Below, one piece after another: positions 17,853 through 27,006 of a stretch of DNA of 64,000 bases. The notes beneath the pieces are model-generated. The model worked only from the letters and a program-made list of their open reading frames with translations, made no database searches and was not told the origin of the DNA. Location of the stretch: contig NZ_CP162495.1 in assembly GCF_040939125.1 (NCBI RefSeq), positions 2,790,001 through 2,854,000 on the forward strand, written 5' to 3'. How positions within the stretch are numbered: the stretch's first letter is position 1; each line of letters starts with the position of its first letter. A program made the position numbers and the translations under genes. Source of the stretch: Clostridium sp. BJN0013. GTDB lineage: Bacteria; Bacillota; Clostridia; Clostridiales; Clostridiaceae.

Positions 17853-19427
17853 TCAGATTTCTACTTCAATTCCCGACTTAAACCTCACTACCACGTTGCT
17901 TTCAAATACAGTTAACTTCTCAACTAAGAGTCTTACCAACTCTTCATCGTAATCAAGGCTCTGGTCAGCGTGGTTTTCTATAAAATCCATCATCTCTATT
18001 ATTCGGTCTTTTTCGCCTTGGCTTTCCGCCTCCGCCGTAAGGATGGCTTGCTTTCTTTCGCTAAGAGCCTGTATTTCATCAGCAAGTTTTTCATAGTCCT
18101 TGCCGGAATTAGCATAGCTGATGAGTTCCATCTGTTTCTCTTCCATTTGCTTGTCAATGTTGGCAATGGCCTGTTCATTGCTCTCGCAGACCACAGATTC
18201 TATATTCTCCCGCAAAATCGCAATCATCGATTCGCCACCGCCAAGAACCTGGTTAAATGCCTCTGCTACTGCGGCATGGAGGTCTTCCTCCGAAATTGTC
18301 CTTGATGTGCAACCTTTAGGTCCCTCTTCCAATCGTGTAACGCATCTCCATACAGTAGACTTCTTGCCACGGTTGTTCCAATAAGTCCGCCTATATATGT
18401 CTCCGCAATCACTGCAAAAGGTGATGGAGGATAAGGCATACTTACTACTATATATCCTTCTCTTTCCGTCTTTGCCTTTAAACAAAAGACTTCTGCGTTT
18501 CATTTCTTCTTGTACCTGCAGGTATAGTTCCCTTGGAATGATAGCCTCGTGATTATTCTCGACATAATACTGGGGAACGATGCCTTCATTCTTAACACGC
18601 TTTTTTGTTAAGAAATCCACCGTATAGGTTTTCTGTAACAGTGCATCTCCCATGTACTTTTCGTTCTGCAGTATCTTTTGTACTGTTTCCGGTCTCCATT
18701 TCGGATTGCCCGCCGCTGTGTAAATGCCGTCTTTCATCAGACCCTTACAAATACCAGCAAGGCTCTCGCCCTCAAGGTACTCTCTGAAAATTCGCTTTAC
18801 AACCTTAGCACCTTTCGGCTCAATAATAAGATTTCCATCCTCGTCCTTTGTATATCCAAGAAAGCGATTATGGTTGACCTGCACCTTGCCTTGTTGGTAT
18901 CTGTACTGAAGACCCAGCTTAACATTCTGTGAAAGAGACTGGCTTTCCTGCTGTGCTAAGGATGCCATAATGGTAAGGAGTACCTCGCCCTTAGCATCCA
19001 TTGTATTAATATTTTCCTTTTCAAAATAAACGGGGATGTTCTTTGCTTTTAAGTCACGGATATACTTAAGGCAATCCAAGGTATTACGGGCAAATCGGCT
19101 GATGGACTTGGTAATGATCATATCAATGTTGCCCGCCATGCATTCATCTATCATACGGTTAAACTCATCACGCTTTTTCGTGTTTGTGCCTGAGATACCA
19201 TCATCAGCAAAGATGCCTGCGAATTCCCATTCGGTATTTTTCCTAATGAAATCTGTGTAATGCTCCATCTGAGCCTCATAACTTGTAGCCTGTTCCTCTG
19301 TATCTGTAGAAACACGGCAATAGGCTGCAACTCTAAGTTTTGGTATTTCTTCTTTCGCTACCGTATTGCCGACCCGTTTTCGAGCCGGAATAACGGTTAT
19401 ATTCTTACTTGCATTCATATTAGCCAT
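17853..19427 (-). CDS. Large serine recombinase (distal gene of three)
   Basis: 524-residue site-specific recombinase. The resolvase catalytic domain has [13 protein letters not shown] with the nucleophile S40, [13 protein letters not shown] and [13 protein letters not shown]. It is followed by a recombinase domain, a zinc-ribbon ([14 protein letters not shown]...WRCVTR) and a long coiled coil (about 415-480). This is the family that integrates and excises clostridial prophages and transposons. Its ATG overlaps the stop of the upstream gene (TGATG). A bidirectional terminator follows. Which of the three proteins is the integrase cannot be told from sequence. Confidence 0.92.
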   Translation of the reverse strand: MANMNASKNITVIPARKRVGNTVAKEEIPKLRVAAYCRVSTDTEEQATSYEAQMEHYTDFIRKNTEWEFAGIFADDGISGTNTKKRDEFNRMIDECMAGNIDMIITKSISRFARNTLDCLKYIRDLKAKNIPVYFEKENINTMDAKGEVLLTIMASLAQQESQSLSQNVKLGLQYRYQQGKVQVNHNRFLGYTKDEDGNLIIEPKGAKVVKRIFREYLEGESLAGICKGLMKDGIYTAAGNPKWRPETVQKILQNEKYMGDALLQKTYTVDFLTKKRVKNEGIVPQYYVENNHEAIIPRELYLQVQEEMKRRSLLFKGKDGKRRIYSSKYALSSITFCSDCGDIYRRTYWNNRGKKSTVWRCVTRLEEGPKGCTSRTISEEDLHAAVAEAFNQVLGGGESMIAILRENIESVVCESNEQAIANIDKQMEEKQMELISYANSGKDYEKLADEIQALSERKQAILTAEAESQGEKDRIIEMMDFIENHADQSLDYDEELVRLLVEKLTVFESNVVVRFKSGIEVEI

Positions 19428-19843
19428 CAGTCCACCTCGCTTTCTATTAGACCGTACATATACTCGGCTTGTGCAAAAGGATCATCAAAAAACTTTGTCT
19501 TTCTGCCCATTTTAAATCTTGTTTGCGGAGTGGGCGATAATGGCTCTTTATATTCCTTTATTCTTCCAAGAGCCAGTGCCCGTCTGCGTATTTCATTGTT
19601 TGCCTTATTAAAAACGTCACTATCAACAATGGCAGGGTAATACTCATCCCCAACATAATGCTCATTTTGTAGCATTCTCTTTGCTGAAGCGTGGTACAAT
19701 TTAAGGCCTGCTTTTTCGGCAGCCACTGTAAGAGCCAACCCCGAGTTATAACCATCAAAGAGTTCTCTTACTTGACCTGCTGCCGTTTCATCTATAACTG
19801 CCTTACCGCCTTCAATGCGGTAACCATGTGGTGTATGTGTCAT
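19427..19843 (-). CDS. Catalytic-domain-less recombinase protein
   Basis: 138 residues that resemble only the 'recombinase' DNA-binding domain of large serine recombinases: [15 protein letters not shown], then [12 protein letters not shown], then [20 protein letters not shown]. There is no resolvase catalytic domain and no nucleophile serine. The ATG at 19843 overlaps the upstream recombinase stop as TAATG and its own stop overlaps the next start, so all three are coupled. The frame is intact and conserved in layout, so it looks like a real accessory protein (directionality or DNA-binding partner) and not decay. That role is inference. Confidence 0.8.
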   Translation of the reverse strand: MTHTPHGYRIEGGKAVIDETAAGQVRELFDGYNSGLALTVAAEKAGLKLYHASAKRMLQNEHYVGDEYYPAIVDSDVFNKANNEIRRRALALGRIKEYKEPLSPTPQTRFKMGRKTKFFDDPFAQAEYMYGLIESEVD

Positions 19844-21405
19844 TATTCCACCAGCCTTTCTTTTAAGGAAAGACCGCATTTCAGTTTAAATACAATCTCC
19901 TCCCTGGAATTTACAACTGCCTCATCTACAAAATCTTCAAAAACATTATCGTTAAATTTCAATGCCATTCTGTTTCTGCTACAGAATCTTATGAGCCTTT
20001 GGACTTCATCTATCTTTGATGCATTACCGTTTACCGCAAAAAATATATGTTTTTTTTCTGTGGCAAGCCTAGCAAACTCACTTAATAGTTCCGTATTCTG
20101 CTTTGTAAACAATCCCGGATTCAAAAGTCCTTTTGACATAAGTTCCATAAGCACATTACGCTGATTTTCGTTCTTCTCAATGCTGTCCTCAATTTCAGTA
20201 ATCTTCTTCAGATAGGCTTTCTCATCAATATTTCTCAACCCTTGCATAAAAGGCTTGAGCAGCATATCGCAAGAAAAAACCAGTTTGTTTAGCATTGTTA
20301 CAAATGCAACCTTAATATCTTCATCTTTGATAAACTTCATTGAGCATTTAACTGTGTGTTCTATGTGCTTTGTACAACACCAAGCGATATACTCATTTTT
20401 CCCGGAATAATGGATACGTCTTTTGAAACGGGAACCGCACTCTCCGCAGGTTATTTTACCGGAGAATGCATACCGCTTTTGGTATTTGCCTTCCTTCTTT
20501 GAAACACCCTTTTCCTTGCCACGTTGTTCCATAATTAACTGTGCCTTTTCAAAATCCTCATGGCTGATAATAGCCTCATGATGCTTTTCTAAAAGGTACT
20601 GATTTTCTTCGCCGTAATTTATATGGCGGTTGAAGTTGCTATCAGTATAGGTCTTTTGGAAAATTACATCTCCGGTATATTTTTCGTTCTTAAGAACACC
20701 TTGTACTGTTGACGGATGCCAAACTGTACCTCGCTTGGATGGAATACCTCGCTTATTTAATTCCTTGGCTATGAGGAATGCCCCTTTGCCGTTAATGCAC
20801 TCACTAAAAATGGTGCGAACTATTTCCGCCTCCTCAGGCACAACCTCCATCTTGCCATCAGCGTTTATGTAACCGTATGGCGGATAGGAAATTATAAAAG
20901 TGCCGTTTATAAAGCGTTTCTGAACAGACCATTTAATGTTTTGCGAAATGGAAACAGACTCGCTTTCAGCAAGGCCGCTTAATATGGAGAGCATTAACTC
21001 GCTTTCCATAGAACCTGTATTAATGTTTTCTTTCTCAAATTGAATGAACACGCCAACATCAATGAGCCTTCGTACCATTTCCAAACAGTCGGTTGTATTT
21101 CTTGCAAACCGGCTGATTGATTTTGTAAGAATTAAATCAATCTTTCCTTGCTCGGCATCCTTTATCATATCCATTAGACCGGTTCTGTTGTCTTTCTTAG
21201 TCGCACTCAAACCTTCATCATAATAAAGACCTGCAAAATCCCATTCTGGATTTAATTTAATGGAGCTTTCGTAGTGTTCTTTCTGTGCTTTTAAACTGAC
21301 CAGTTGTTCATCACTGTCAGTAGAAACTCTGGCATATGCAGCAACACGTAATTTCCTCTTTGAAGTAGCTGCTGCATTGTCAACTTTGAATATCTTTTTC
21401 ATCAT
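19843..21405 (-). CDS. Large serine recombinase (proximal gene of three)
   Basis: 520 residues with the catalytic serine in YARVSTDSDEQ (S28), the [15 protein letters not shown] helix, GLSATKKDNRTGL, a recombinase domain, a zinc-ribbon (KITCGECGSRFKRR...AWCCTKH) and a C-terminal coiled coil. It is similar to, but clearly diverged from, the distal 524-residue copy. GAGGTGAG precedes the ATG. A conserved promoter-like element lies immediately upstream (21430-21458), so the three genes likely have their own promoter. Confidence 0.92.
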   Translation of the reverse strand: MMKKIFKVDNAAATSKRKLRVAAYARVSTDSDEQLVSLKAQKEHYESSIKLNPEWDFAGLYYDEGLSATKKDNRTGLMDMIKDAEQGKIDLILTKSISRFARNTTDCLEMVRRLIDVGVFIQFEKENINTGSMESELMLSILSGLAESESVSISQNIKWSVQKRFINGTFIISYPPYGYINADGKMEVVPEEAEIVRTIFSECINGKGAFLIAKELNKRGIPSKRGTVWHPSTVQGVLKNEKYTGDVIFQKTYTDSNFNRHINYGEENQYLLEKHHEAIISHEDFEKAQLIMEQRGKEKGVSKKEGKYQKRYAFSGKITCGECGSRFKRRIHYSGKNEYIAWCCTKHIEHTVKCSMKFIKDEDIKVAFVTMLNKLVFSCDMLLKPFMQGLRNIDEKAYLKKITEIEDSIEKNENQRNVLMELMSKGLLNPGLFTKQNTELLSEFARLATEKKHIFFAVNGNASKIDEVQRLIRFCSRNRMALKFNDNVFEDFVDEAVVNSREEIVFKLKCGLSLKERLVE

Positions 21406-21429
21406 CTCACCTCGCTTTCGGTATATGAC

Positions 21430-21458
21430 ATATTCGCTCTAAAAGCCAGTAATAGCAA
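21430..21458 (-). promoter_or_regulatory. Conserved prophage promoter element, copy A
   Basis: TTGCTA and GAATAT are separated by 17 bases. Upstream CCTAAAA and spacer TTTTAGAG form an inverted repeat around the -35 box, and ACCGAAAG lies downstream of the -10. The same arrangement recurs at 46646 and 47804. It drives the recombinase genes. Confidence 0.65.
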
Positions 21459-21463
21459 GTGTT

Positions 21464-21679
21464 TTAGGGCATTATCTTTGCTAAAATGGGTGAGAATTTT
21501 TTGCGATTTAACTCTGTAATTTTGTCGAATTCATCCAGTGAAATTAACCCCGCAGATAAAAGCTGTTTAAGTAATTTTTGAGCCATATAGTAATCAGCCT
21601 CTTTCTGCATTTGGCTGTTAGTCATTTTTATAGTTTCACTTGGTATTGGGTTGTTGTCTGTGACTTGAAAAATATTCAT
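21464..21679 (-). CDS. Small SHOCT-like protein preceding the recombinases
   Basis: 71 residues from an ATG with AGGAGGTG upstream. The C-terminal half, QKLLKQLLSAGLISLDEFDK, has the short SHOCT-like pattern (two helices around a Gly-x-Ile-Thr/Ser-x-x-Glu/Asp turn). Such genes commonly stand next to serine recombinase genes of clostridial elements and may modulate them. Its ribosome site is part of the repeated structured motif at 21685-21734, which could sequester it. Confidence 0.7.
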   Translation of the reverse strand: MNIFQVTDNNPIPSETIKMTNSQMQKEADYYMAQKLLKQLLSAGLISLDEFDKITELNRKKFSPILAKIMP

Positions 21680-21684
21680 AGAAA

Positions 21685-21734
21685 AACACCTCCTACCTGG
21701 TAGCCACGGCGGGAGGTGAAATCTGATGTTTTTT
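21685..21734 (-). promoter_or_regulatory. Repeated structured leader motif, copy 1
   Basis: On the minus strand: ACATCAGATTT, then CACCTCC, CTCCC-type loop, GGCTACCAGGTAG, GGAGGTG. CACCTCC (21712-21718) pairs perfectly with GGAGGTG (21687-21693), which is the ribosome site of the SHOCT-like gene. The same core occurs at 25982 and 60045. It lies directly after the DNA polymerase stop codon. Confidence 0.6.
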
Positions 21735-23675
21735 CTAATCTTTTTTATAGAAGTCGCATTCGTAGCCATCGGCATCAAGGAGCAGTCCCTTTGCCCAGGG
21801 AGGAACTCTGCCCATTTGTTCACATACGCTATCTATGGACATTCGAGGGTCAGCCTCAATGATTACTTCATCATGCACATGAGCCACGATGCTACAAGTT
21901 CGGAGTGTTTTCATGGCATACATCAAAATATCACGAGAGATTGCTTGAACAATATTTTCTACAAATTTAGGGCCATAACTTTCAATACGCTCCCATTTCT
22001 TTGTTCCTCCTACACCTTCGTAAGTCACGGACTCACCACCGAAGATATTTTCACCGATACGAGGTTTTACATAGGCAAGCTGTCTGCCGGAAGGGAGAAC
22101 AATAAATAGCATTCCGCTCATGCAATGAAACTCAATGTTATTTATTTTCTGTGACTTATTTTCCTTAATGCACTTCTTAACAACACGGTCAACATCCCAC
22201 CAGAACTTTACGATATTTGGATTGGATGCTCTCCAGGCATTAACAAGGGGTTTCAATTCCTCCTCTTCAAGTCCCATCTCCAACGCACCCATAGCCTTTA
22301 ATGCCCCGATAGATCCGCCATATCCAAGTGCTAGTTCTGCGATTTTTCCTTTCTGCCTTAGATGAGCGTTGACACCGTGCTTTTCAACGGGAACTTTAAA
22401 CATCTGTGAAGCTGATGCACAATATATGTCACCGCCTCTTGCGAATACTCCGGTTCGCCATTCTTCACCTGCAAGCCATGAAAGCACACGAGCCTCAATG
22501 GCTGAAAAGTCTGCAACAATAAACTTGTTGCCTTCATTTGGCACAAATGCTGTACGAATCAGCTGTGAGAGGGTGTCTGGTATATCTTCGTAGAGCATAT
22601 CAAGTGTTTTATAATCACCGCTCTTTACTATGCCTCGTGCCTCTTTTAAATCCGGCATATGGTTTTGTGGCAGGTTCTGTAATTGCACAAGCCTTCCTGC
22701 AAAGCGACCTGTTCTGTTAGCCCCATAAAATTGGAACATACCTCTGGCACGAGAATCACTACAAACGGCATTTTCCATTGCTGTATATTTCTTTACCGAT
22801 GATTTAGCCAGTTGCTGACGGAGCTTGAGAACTTCAGCCAAATGCTCCGGTGCATCCTTTAATAATTCTGCCACAGCCTTTTTGCCAAGCGTATCTGTTT
22901 CAAGACCGTTTTCGGAAAGCCAGCCTTTCATCTGCTGTACTGAGTTGGGGTTATCGAGTTCTGTCATTTCCTGCATTGCTGACATCAGTTTTTCGTGGGA
23001 AATCTCATCCATAGCAATAGCCTGTTTTACAAAACCCATATCAACTTTTATGCCACGATCATTGATTTCCTGGTCGAGATGGTATTCATCCCATATGTCT
23101 TCCGGAACAGGAAACTTTATAAGCCTTTGCTGTATCTGAATTTCCGTTTCAACATCACGCTTATTGTAAGCCTTAAACATCTGCCATTTCTTCTCATCAT
23201 CGCTTGGCAGATTACGAGTTCTGCCACCATTTGATTTGGTGGGAGTACACGGAACACAAAAGTATCTTATAAGGTCTTTACCTTCGATCAGCTTTTGCTT
23301 TTCAAGGCCAAGAACAGCACCCACACCTTCCAAGGAAAGGGGAAGTCCCATATATGCCGACCAAACCATTGTACATCTCCATGATGAAGGATTTAAATAA
23401 TATCCAAAGGGATAGCCAAGATAACGGGAAAGGCAGACACGCTCAAACTGAGCATTGAATGCCCATTTGGCTATATTTTCATTGGTTATGGCATCGAGTA
23501 TCTTCTTCGGTATCTTTTCTCCACTCACAAGGTCAACCACCATAACCTCTCCGCCATCGACAGAATATCCAAACAGTAATATTTCAAAGTCATCTGCCTC
23601 TACATAACGGTAAACTCCGCTCTTTTGCAAATTGACAGATGAGTATGTTTCAATATCGATTTCCAAGTTCTTCAT
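21735..23675 (-). CDS. Phage family A DNA polymerase
   Basis: 646 residues. An N-terminal DnaQ-like 3'-5' exonuclease domain starts at once (LEIDIETYSS, with FNAQFERVCL), and the polymerase domain has motif A FIVADFSAIEARVLSWLAG, motif B KIAELALGYGGSIGALKAMG and motif C HVHDEVIIEA. No 5'-nuclease domain is present, as usual for phage PolA. It lies in a four- to five-gene block with DUF2800 and DUF2815 proteins, its normal partners, but this block stands apart from the other replication genes, which begin at 55 kb. All catalytic carboxylates are visible. Confidence 0.94.
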   Translation of the reverse strand: MKNLEIDIETYSSVNLQKSGVYRYVEADDFEILLFGYSVDGGEVMVVDLVSGEKIPKKILDAITNENIAKWAFNAQFERVCLSRYLGYPFGYYLNPSSWRCTMVWSAYMGLPLSLEGVGAVLGLEKQKLIEGKDLIRYFCVPCTPTKSNGGRTRNLPSDDEKKWQMFKAYNKRDVETEIQIQQRLIKFPVPEDIWDEYHLDQEINDRGIKVDMGFVKQAIAMDEISHEKLMSAMQEMTELDNPNSVQQMKGWLSENGLETDTLGKKAVAELLKDAPEHLAEVLKLRQQLAKSSVKKYTAMENAVCSDSRARGMFQFYGANRTGRFAGRLVQLQNLPQNHMPDLKEARGIVKSGDYKTLDMLYEDIPDTLSQLIRTAFVPNEGNKFIVADFSAIEARVLSWLAGEEWRTGVFARGGDIYCASASQMFKVPVEKHGVNAHLRQKGKIAELALGYGGSIGALKAMGALEMGLEEEELKPLVNAWRASNPNIVKFWWDVDRVVKKCIKENKSQKINNIEFHCMSGMLFIVLPSGRQLAYVKPRIGENIFGGESVTYEGVGGTKKWERIESYGPKFVENIVQAISRDILMYAMKTLRTCSIVAHVHDEVIIEADPRMSIDSVCEQMGRVPPWAKGLLLDADGYECDFYKKD

Positions 23676-23748
23676 AACATGCCTCCATTCCTAAAAGAAA
23701 AAAGGTGGCAGAGGGAAAGCCTCCACCACCGCAATGTCATCGTTCCTT

Positions 23749-24300
23749 TTAGGCAAGGAAGTCATCATCCACAAGAGTAGTAAAGTCATCTGCTGCAGAA
23801 GTCTTGCCACCGAGAGGTTCGCCATCCTTAATCTTTTGAATATTACCAAGACCACAAGCTACACCCTTATTTCCGTTGGAGTTGAAAGCATAAAAGTTAA
23901 GAGAAACTCTACCGTAACAACCGCTGTACACTTCACTGCGATCCAAAATAGGTTTAACTCTTTTGTCTACAATCTGAGGAGCGGTTATGCTGTTGGCATT
24001 AATAAAATAATGACCCTTATATGCCTCATCGTCACGCTCTACATCGCCGTCACGGAGCGGAAGTTTAATAGTAGCTTTATTTGGTTTCTTACCACCAAAC
24101 TTTGCAATGCCTTCTTCAATAGCTGCATCGATAGCAGCGTTTACTACATCTATGGTTTCCTTATCATCCTTTGGAATGAGAACGGACACACTGTATTTCT
24201 CAGCACCGCCGTTAATAGATACCGGCTCCCATCCGTGAAAGTAAGAGAGCCTTGTGTTTACACCTGTGATAACCTTAGTTTTATTAGTGTTATTTGCCAT
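23749..24300 (-). CDS. DUF2815 phage protein (probable ssDNA-binding protein)
   Basis: 183 residues starting at MANNTNKTKVITG. The family (DUF2815) lies between DUF2800 nuclease and DNA polymerase genes in many Firmicute prophages and is thought to be an OB-fold single-strand DNA-binding protein. The acidic tail, AADDFTTLVDDDFLA, is like the C-terminal tip of SSB proteins that binds partners. It is 4 bases downstream of the DUF2800 gene and 73 bases upstream of polA. The SSB role is inferred from family and tail. Confidence 0.85.
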   Translation of the reverse strand: MANNTNKTKVITGVNTRLSYFHGWEPVSINGGAEKYSVSVLIPKDDKETIDVVNAAIDAAIEEGIAKFGGKKPNKATIKLPLRDGDVERDDEAYKGHYFINANSITAPQIVDKRVKPILDRSEVYSGCYGRVSLNFYAFNSNGNKGVACGLGNIQKIKDGEPLGGKTSAADDFTTLVDDDFLA

Positions 24301-24304
24301 AATA

Positions 24305-25441
24305 TTAATCCTCCATAATTTCGTTAAATTCGTTTTTTGCATCTGCTACGTTCATAGCCGGTCTTTTATCCGAGTTGGGAACAAGAGTCGGCTTGCCCGG
24401 TGGTTTATAAATGAGGTCACCGAGTATTTCCTCAAATTTGGCTTTACCCATCAGCTTCTGCATCTCTGTCATAGGGATTAGGCTCTTACGGTAAATGTCC
24501 TTAAATCCGCTTGCCACAGCTTTTTCTGCGATGGCATCTTCATCTTTGTATTTGCGAACAGAGCGACCTTCCACAACCTTAAAACCATTCCACTCTTTGC
24601 CGTGATTCACAGCGGCATCTGTGGCATAGGCTGTTATTTCATTTGCCCATTTAGTAAGGTCGGGAAGAATGAATAAAATCTCTTCTATCTCATTGTCAGT
24701 AAGTAACGGTGGCATCTTAAACTCTGTCTGTGCGAGTTTTAATTTTTCTTCGGCTCTTGCACGGCATCTGACTGCAGCCTTGCAGAAAGTACACCATTCA
24801 CCCGGTATATATTCACCCTCGCCGTTATAGGCTTTTACAGCCTTTGGTTTAAGTTCCTCTTCTGCCCAGCATTTAAGTTCCTCTACCGGTACAGTCCATG
24901 TGCTGACATTTTCTCTTCTTGGTTGGAAAATCGTCATCGATACTTCGCTGATATCATAAAGGCTGTCATAGATTTCAAGGGCACCCAAGGCATACAGTTT
25001 CATCTGTGGATTGTCCACCGCATCAACAAGCACACCCATGCCATATTTGAAATCTATGATGTGAAGTCTGTCATCTGAAATGATTAAACAATCTCCAGTA
25101 CCAAAGCCGTCCGGCACATAGCAGGAAAAATCAAGACGCTTTTCGATAAGAATGATAGGATCATTGCAGGACTGTTTTGCAAGCCCCACCTGTTCCATAA
25201 CAAAATCAACATAGGCATCCGTACATTCTTCCATCTCATCTGAGTCATACTCTGATATAGGACGCTTGCTCCTTATATGGAGTGCTTTTTTCAGTTTGTG
25301 TTCCGAGAGTGCGTGTGCCGCTGTTCCTTCTTCTGCCGCAGTGCCGCTTGTATCTTCAAACTCAAGTTCAAGCCTTGCTGACGGTAAACAATGAAGCCAT
25401 CTGTGTGAAGATGATGCAGATAATATTGCATGATTACCCAT
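24305..25441 (-). CDS. DUF2800 protein, Cas4/RecB-like nuclease
   Basis: 378 residues. The N-terminal SASSSHRWLHCLPSARLE is typical of the family. A PD-(D/E)xK core is visible as GTGDCLIISDDRLHIIDFKYG, followed by QMKLYALGALE, the RecB motif. C-terminal cysteines in PGEWCTFCKAAVRCRA, with an N-terminal Cys, could hold an iron-sulfur cluster as in Cas4. It likely processes phage DNA ends or recombination intermediates. The start at ATG 25441 overlaps the end of the upstream gene. Confidence 0.88.
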   Translation of the reverse strand: MGNHAILSASSSHRWLHCLPSARLELEFEDTSGTAAEEGTAAHALSEHKLKKALHIRSKRPISEYDSDEMEECTDAYVDFVMEQVGLAKQSCNDPIILIEKRLDFSCYVPDGFGTGDCLIISDDRLHIIDFKYGMGVLVDAVDNPQMKLYALGALEIYDSLYDISEVSMTIFQPRRENVSTWTVPVEELKCWAEEELKPKAVKAYNGEGEYIPGEWCTFCKAAVRCRARAEEKLKLAQTEFKMPPLLTDNEIEEILFILPDLTKWANEITAYATDAAVNHGKEWNGFKVVEGRSVRKYKDEDAIAEKAVASGFKDIYRKSLIPMTEMQKLMGKAKFEEILGDLIYKPPGKPTLVPNSDKRPAMNVADAKNEFNEIMED

Positions 25442-25751
25442 TGCCAAGAACCTCCGCATCTTTCAAGATGTCAGCATAATAAGCCTTGTCAACGGCACTT
25501 AACTTGTCGGCACCATACTTCTGAATGAGTCCTCGCACTTCGGCAGTAAATCCAAGCTGGCTCTTTTCGGCAAGCACCATACGCACTTTTTCAATTGGGA
25601 TATCCGGCTCTTTTGCTGTTTCTGTCTTTGTGGCAGGCACTTCTTTGAAAGCGGAATCAGTTTCCGTCATTGCATCACAAACTGCCTGTATGCTGTCTGC
25701 AAGACTTCGCATATCATTTACCACATCAAGCAGTAACTTTACTTTGCTCAA
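25434..25751 (-). CDS. Hypothetical phage protein, TTG start
   Basis: About 105 residues, not recognised: an N-terminal amphipathic helix (KVKLLLDVVNDMRSLADSI), a linker rich in Thr, Lys and Glu, then a helical domain EKVRMVLAEKSQLGFTAEV... GADKLSAVD. The latter resembles the small rRNA-biogenesis-like domain found beside DUF2800 genes. AGGAGG stands only 2 bases before an ATG at 25757 but 8 bases before TTG 25751, so TTG is the better start. It is the second gene of the replication block. Confidence 0.65.
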   Translation of the reverse strand: MSKVKLLLDVVNDMRSLADSIQAVCDAMTETDSAFKEVPATKTETAKEPDIPIEKVRMVLAEKSQLGFTAEVRGLIQKYGADKLSAVDKAYYADILKDAEVLGNG

Positions 25752-25944
25752 GGTCATTTCCTCCTTTCGTAGTCTCACAGATGGAGAGTTCCTCGACACT
25801 GTCTCCTGGGATCAGAATGGTTACACGTCGTTTATCTCCAAGGAGGAAACGTAGGATGCGCTCCCTAATGGTGACATTACGGCAAGTAATGATTCCGCCT
25901 GTCTGTGGCTCTTTTGAAACACTGATTTTAAGATTGTGTTTCAT
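25726..25944 (-). CDS. Hypothetical small phage protein
   Basis: 72 residues from an ATG with GAGGTGAAGG upstream. MKHNLKISVSKEPQTGGIIT is followed by NVTIRERILRFLLGDKRRVT, a pattern of small beta-rich proteins that head the DUF2800/DUF2815/polA block in other clostridial prophages. Function unknown. It is the first gene of the block and is preceded by copy 2 of the structured leader motif. Confidence 0.65.
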   Translation of the reverse strand: MKHNLKISVSKEPQTGGIITCRNVTIRERILRFLLGDKRRVTILIPGDSVEELSICETTKGGNDLEQSKVTA

Positions 25945-25981
25945 GTCCTTCACCTCTTTCCAAAGGGCGATTTAATTTGTT

Positions 25982-26026
25982 GCCCTCTACCTGGTAGCCA
26001 CGGGAGGAAAGGAAATCTGACGGTTT
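25982..26026 (-). promoter_or_regulatory. Repeated structured leader motif, copy 2
   Basis: Minus strand: ACCGTCAGATTT, CCTTTCCTCCC, GTGGCTACCAGGTAG, AGGGC. The closing stem is short here (CCTC/GAGG), but AGAGGGC (25982-25988) can instead pair over 7 bases with GCCCTTT (25962-25968), just before the ribosome site of the 72-residue gene. It lies between the lysis-gene terminator and the replication block. Confidence 0.6.
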
Positions 26027-26039
26027 AGAAAAAAATAAT

Positions 26040-26069
26040 GCCCTCGGAAGTTTTTTGACCTCCAAGGGC
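26040..26069 (-). terminator. Strong terminator after the amidase gene
   Basis: GCCCTTGGAGG pairs with CTTCCGAGGGC (two wobbles or mismatches), followed by ATTATTTTTTTC on the minus strand. It ends the late transcription unit. Confidence 0.9.
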
Positions 26070-26076
26070 ATCATGA

Positions 26077-26988
26077 TTAATTAGGAATTTTCAATTTCTG
26101 TCCGGCATAGATGATATTTGTAGTTAGACCGTTGAGTGCCTTAATCTCCGTATATCTTTCACCATTGCCAAGCTTTTCTTTAGCAATCTTCCAAAGTGAG
26201 TCACCCTTAACTACGGTATATATTTCATATGTCGGAGCAGATTTTCCTGAGTATATAATTTGTCCATCCTCATCAAAGACAGAGTATCCGGAGTTGGTAT
26301 CTGCACAACGCTTGGCATTTTCCAACAACTTATATGCACCCTTTTGAGATTTGGCATCATTCCAACTCTTTCTCACCCTATATAAAATATCCTCCGCTTT
26401 AGGGGATGGGTTAACGGGGTTTAGTGCATTCTTTACATCCGCTCGAAAGGTGTCCATACTCTTACCATGTTTAGGAAACCAGTGCATCACATCGGCATGA
26501 TTGCTGGCAATGCCCAGCTTGTGACCCTCGCTGTGGCAGATGATGTTCTTTTCGGTTAAACCATAGAGCTTGCAAAGATGTACACAAAGTTCGACGGCCT
26601 CTCGGTACACCTTGTCAAAATAGGTGCTGTCCGAAAGACCGTCCTCGCAAATCTCAAAGCCTATATGGGTATCGTTGACCGAGCCTTTCGAGCCGGAGCC
26701 TCCATGCCAACCACGATGATTCCAAGGCAGGGTTTGATAAGTAGCGATGGTTCCATCCGCAAGCTTACCAATAAAGGCATGAACGCAAACTTGACGGCCA
26801 CCTGGCTTATCTTGATTCCAGTGATTGTTGTATTGGTTCTTTCCGAGCAAGCCGTCATCCGGGCCAACATATCGCTTGAGCCATGGATTATTTGCCCCGG
26901 TGGAGTGCACCATAATTCCTTTGGGAGTTATGGTTTTACCTGCTTTAAAGCAAGCGTTATTTGTAAGTATTAATTTTCGTAATCGCAT
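26077..26988 (-). CDS. N-acetylmuramoyl-L-alanine amidase endolysin with LysM
   Basis: 303-residue endolysin. The N-terminal two thirds are an Amidase_2 (type 2, zinc) domain: GIMVHSTGANNPWLKRY with the first zinc histidine, HRGWHGGSGSKGSVNDTHIG, and a last zinc site near CHSEGHKLGIASNHADV. The C-terminus is one LysM module, YTVVKGDSLWKIAKEKLGNG... IIYAGQKLKIPN, for cell-wall binding. It cuts host peptidoglycan at the end of infection after the holin opens the membrane. The gene is last of the lysis module and is followed by a strong terminator. Confidence 0.94.
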   Translation of the reverse strand: MRLRKLILTNNACFKAGKTITPKGIMVHSTGANNPWLKRYVGPDDGLLGKNQYNNHWNQDKPGGRQVCVHAFIGKLADGTIATYQTLPWNHRGWHGGSGSKGSVNDTHIGFEICEDGLSDSTYFDKVYREAVELCVHLCKLYGLTEKNIICHSEGHKLGIASNHADVMHWFPKHGKSMDTFRADVKNALNPVNPSPKAEDILYRVRKSWNDAKSQKGAYKLLENAKRCADTNSGYSVFDEDGQIIYSGKSAPTYEIYTVVKGDSLWKIAKEKLGNGERYTEIKALNGLTTNIIYAGQKLKIPN

Positions 26989-27006
26989 AATAAATCACCT
27001 CGCAAA

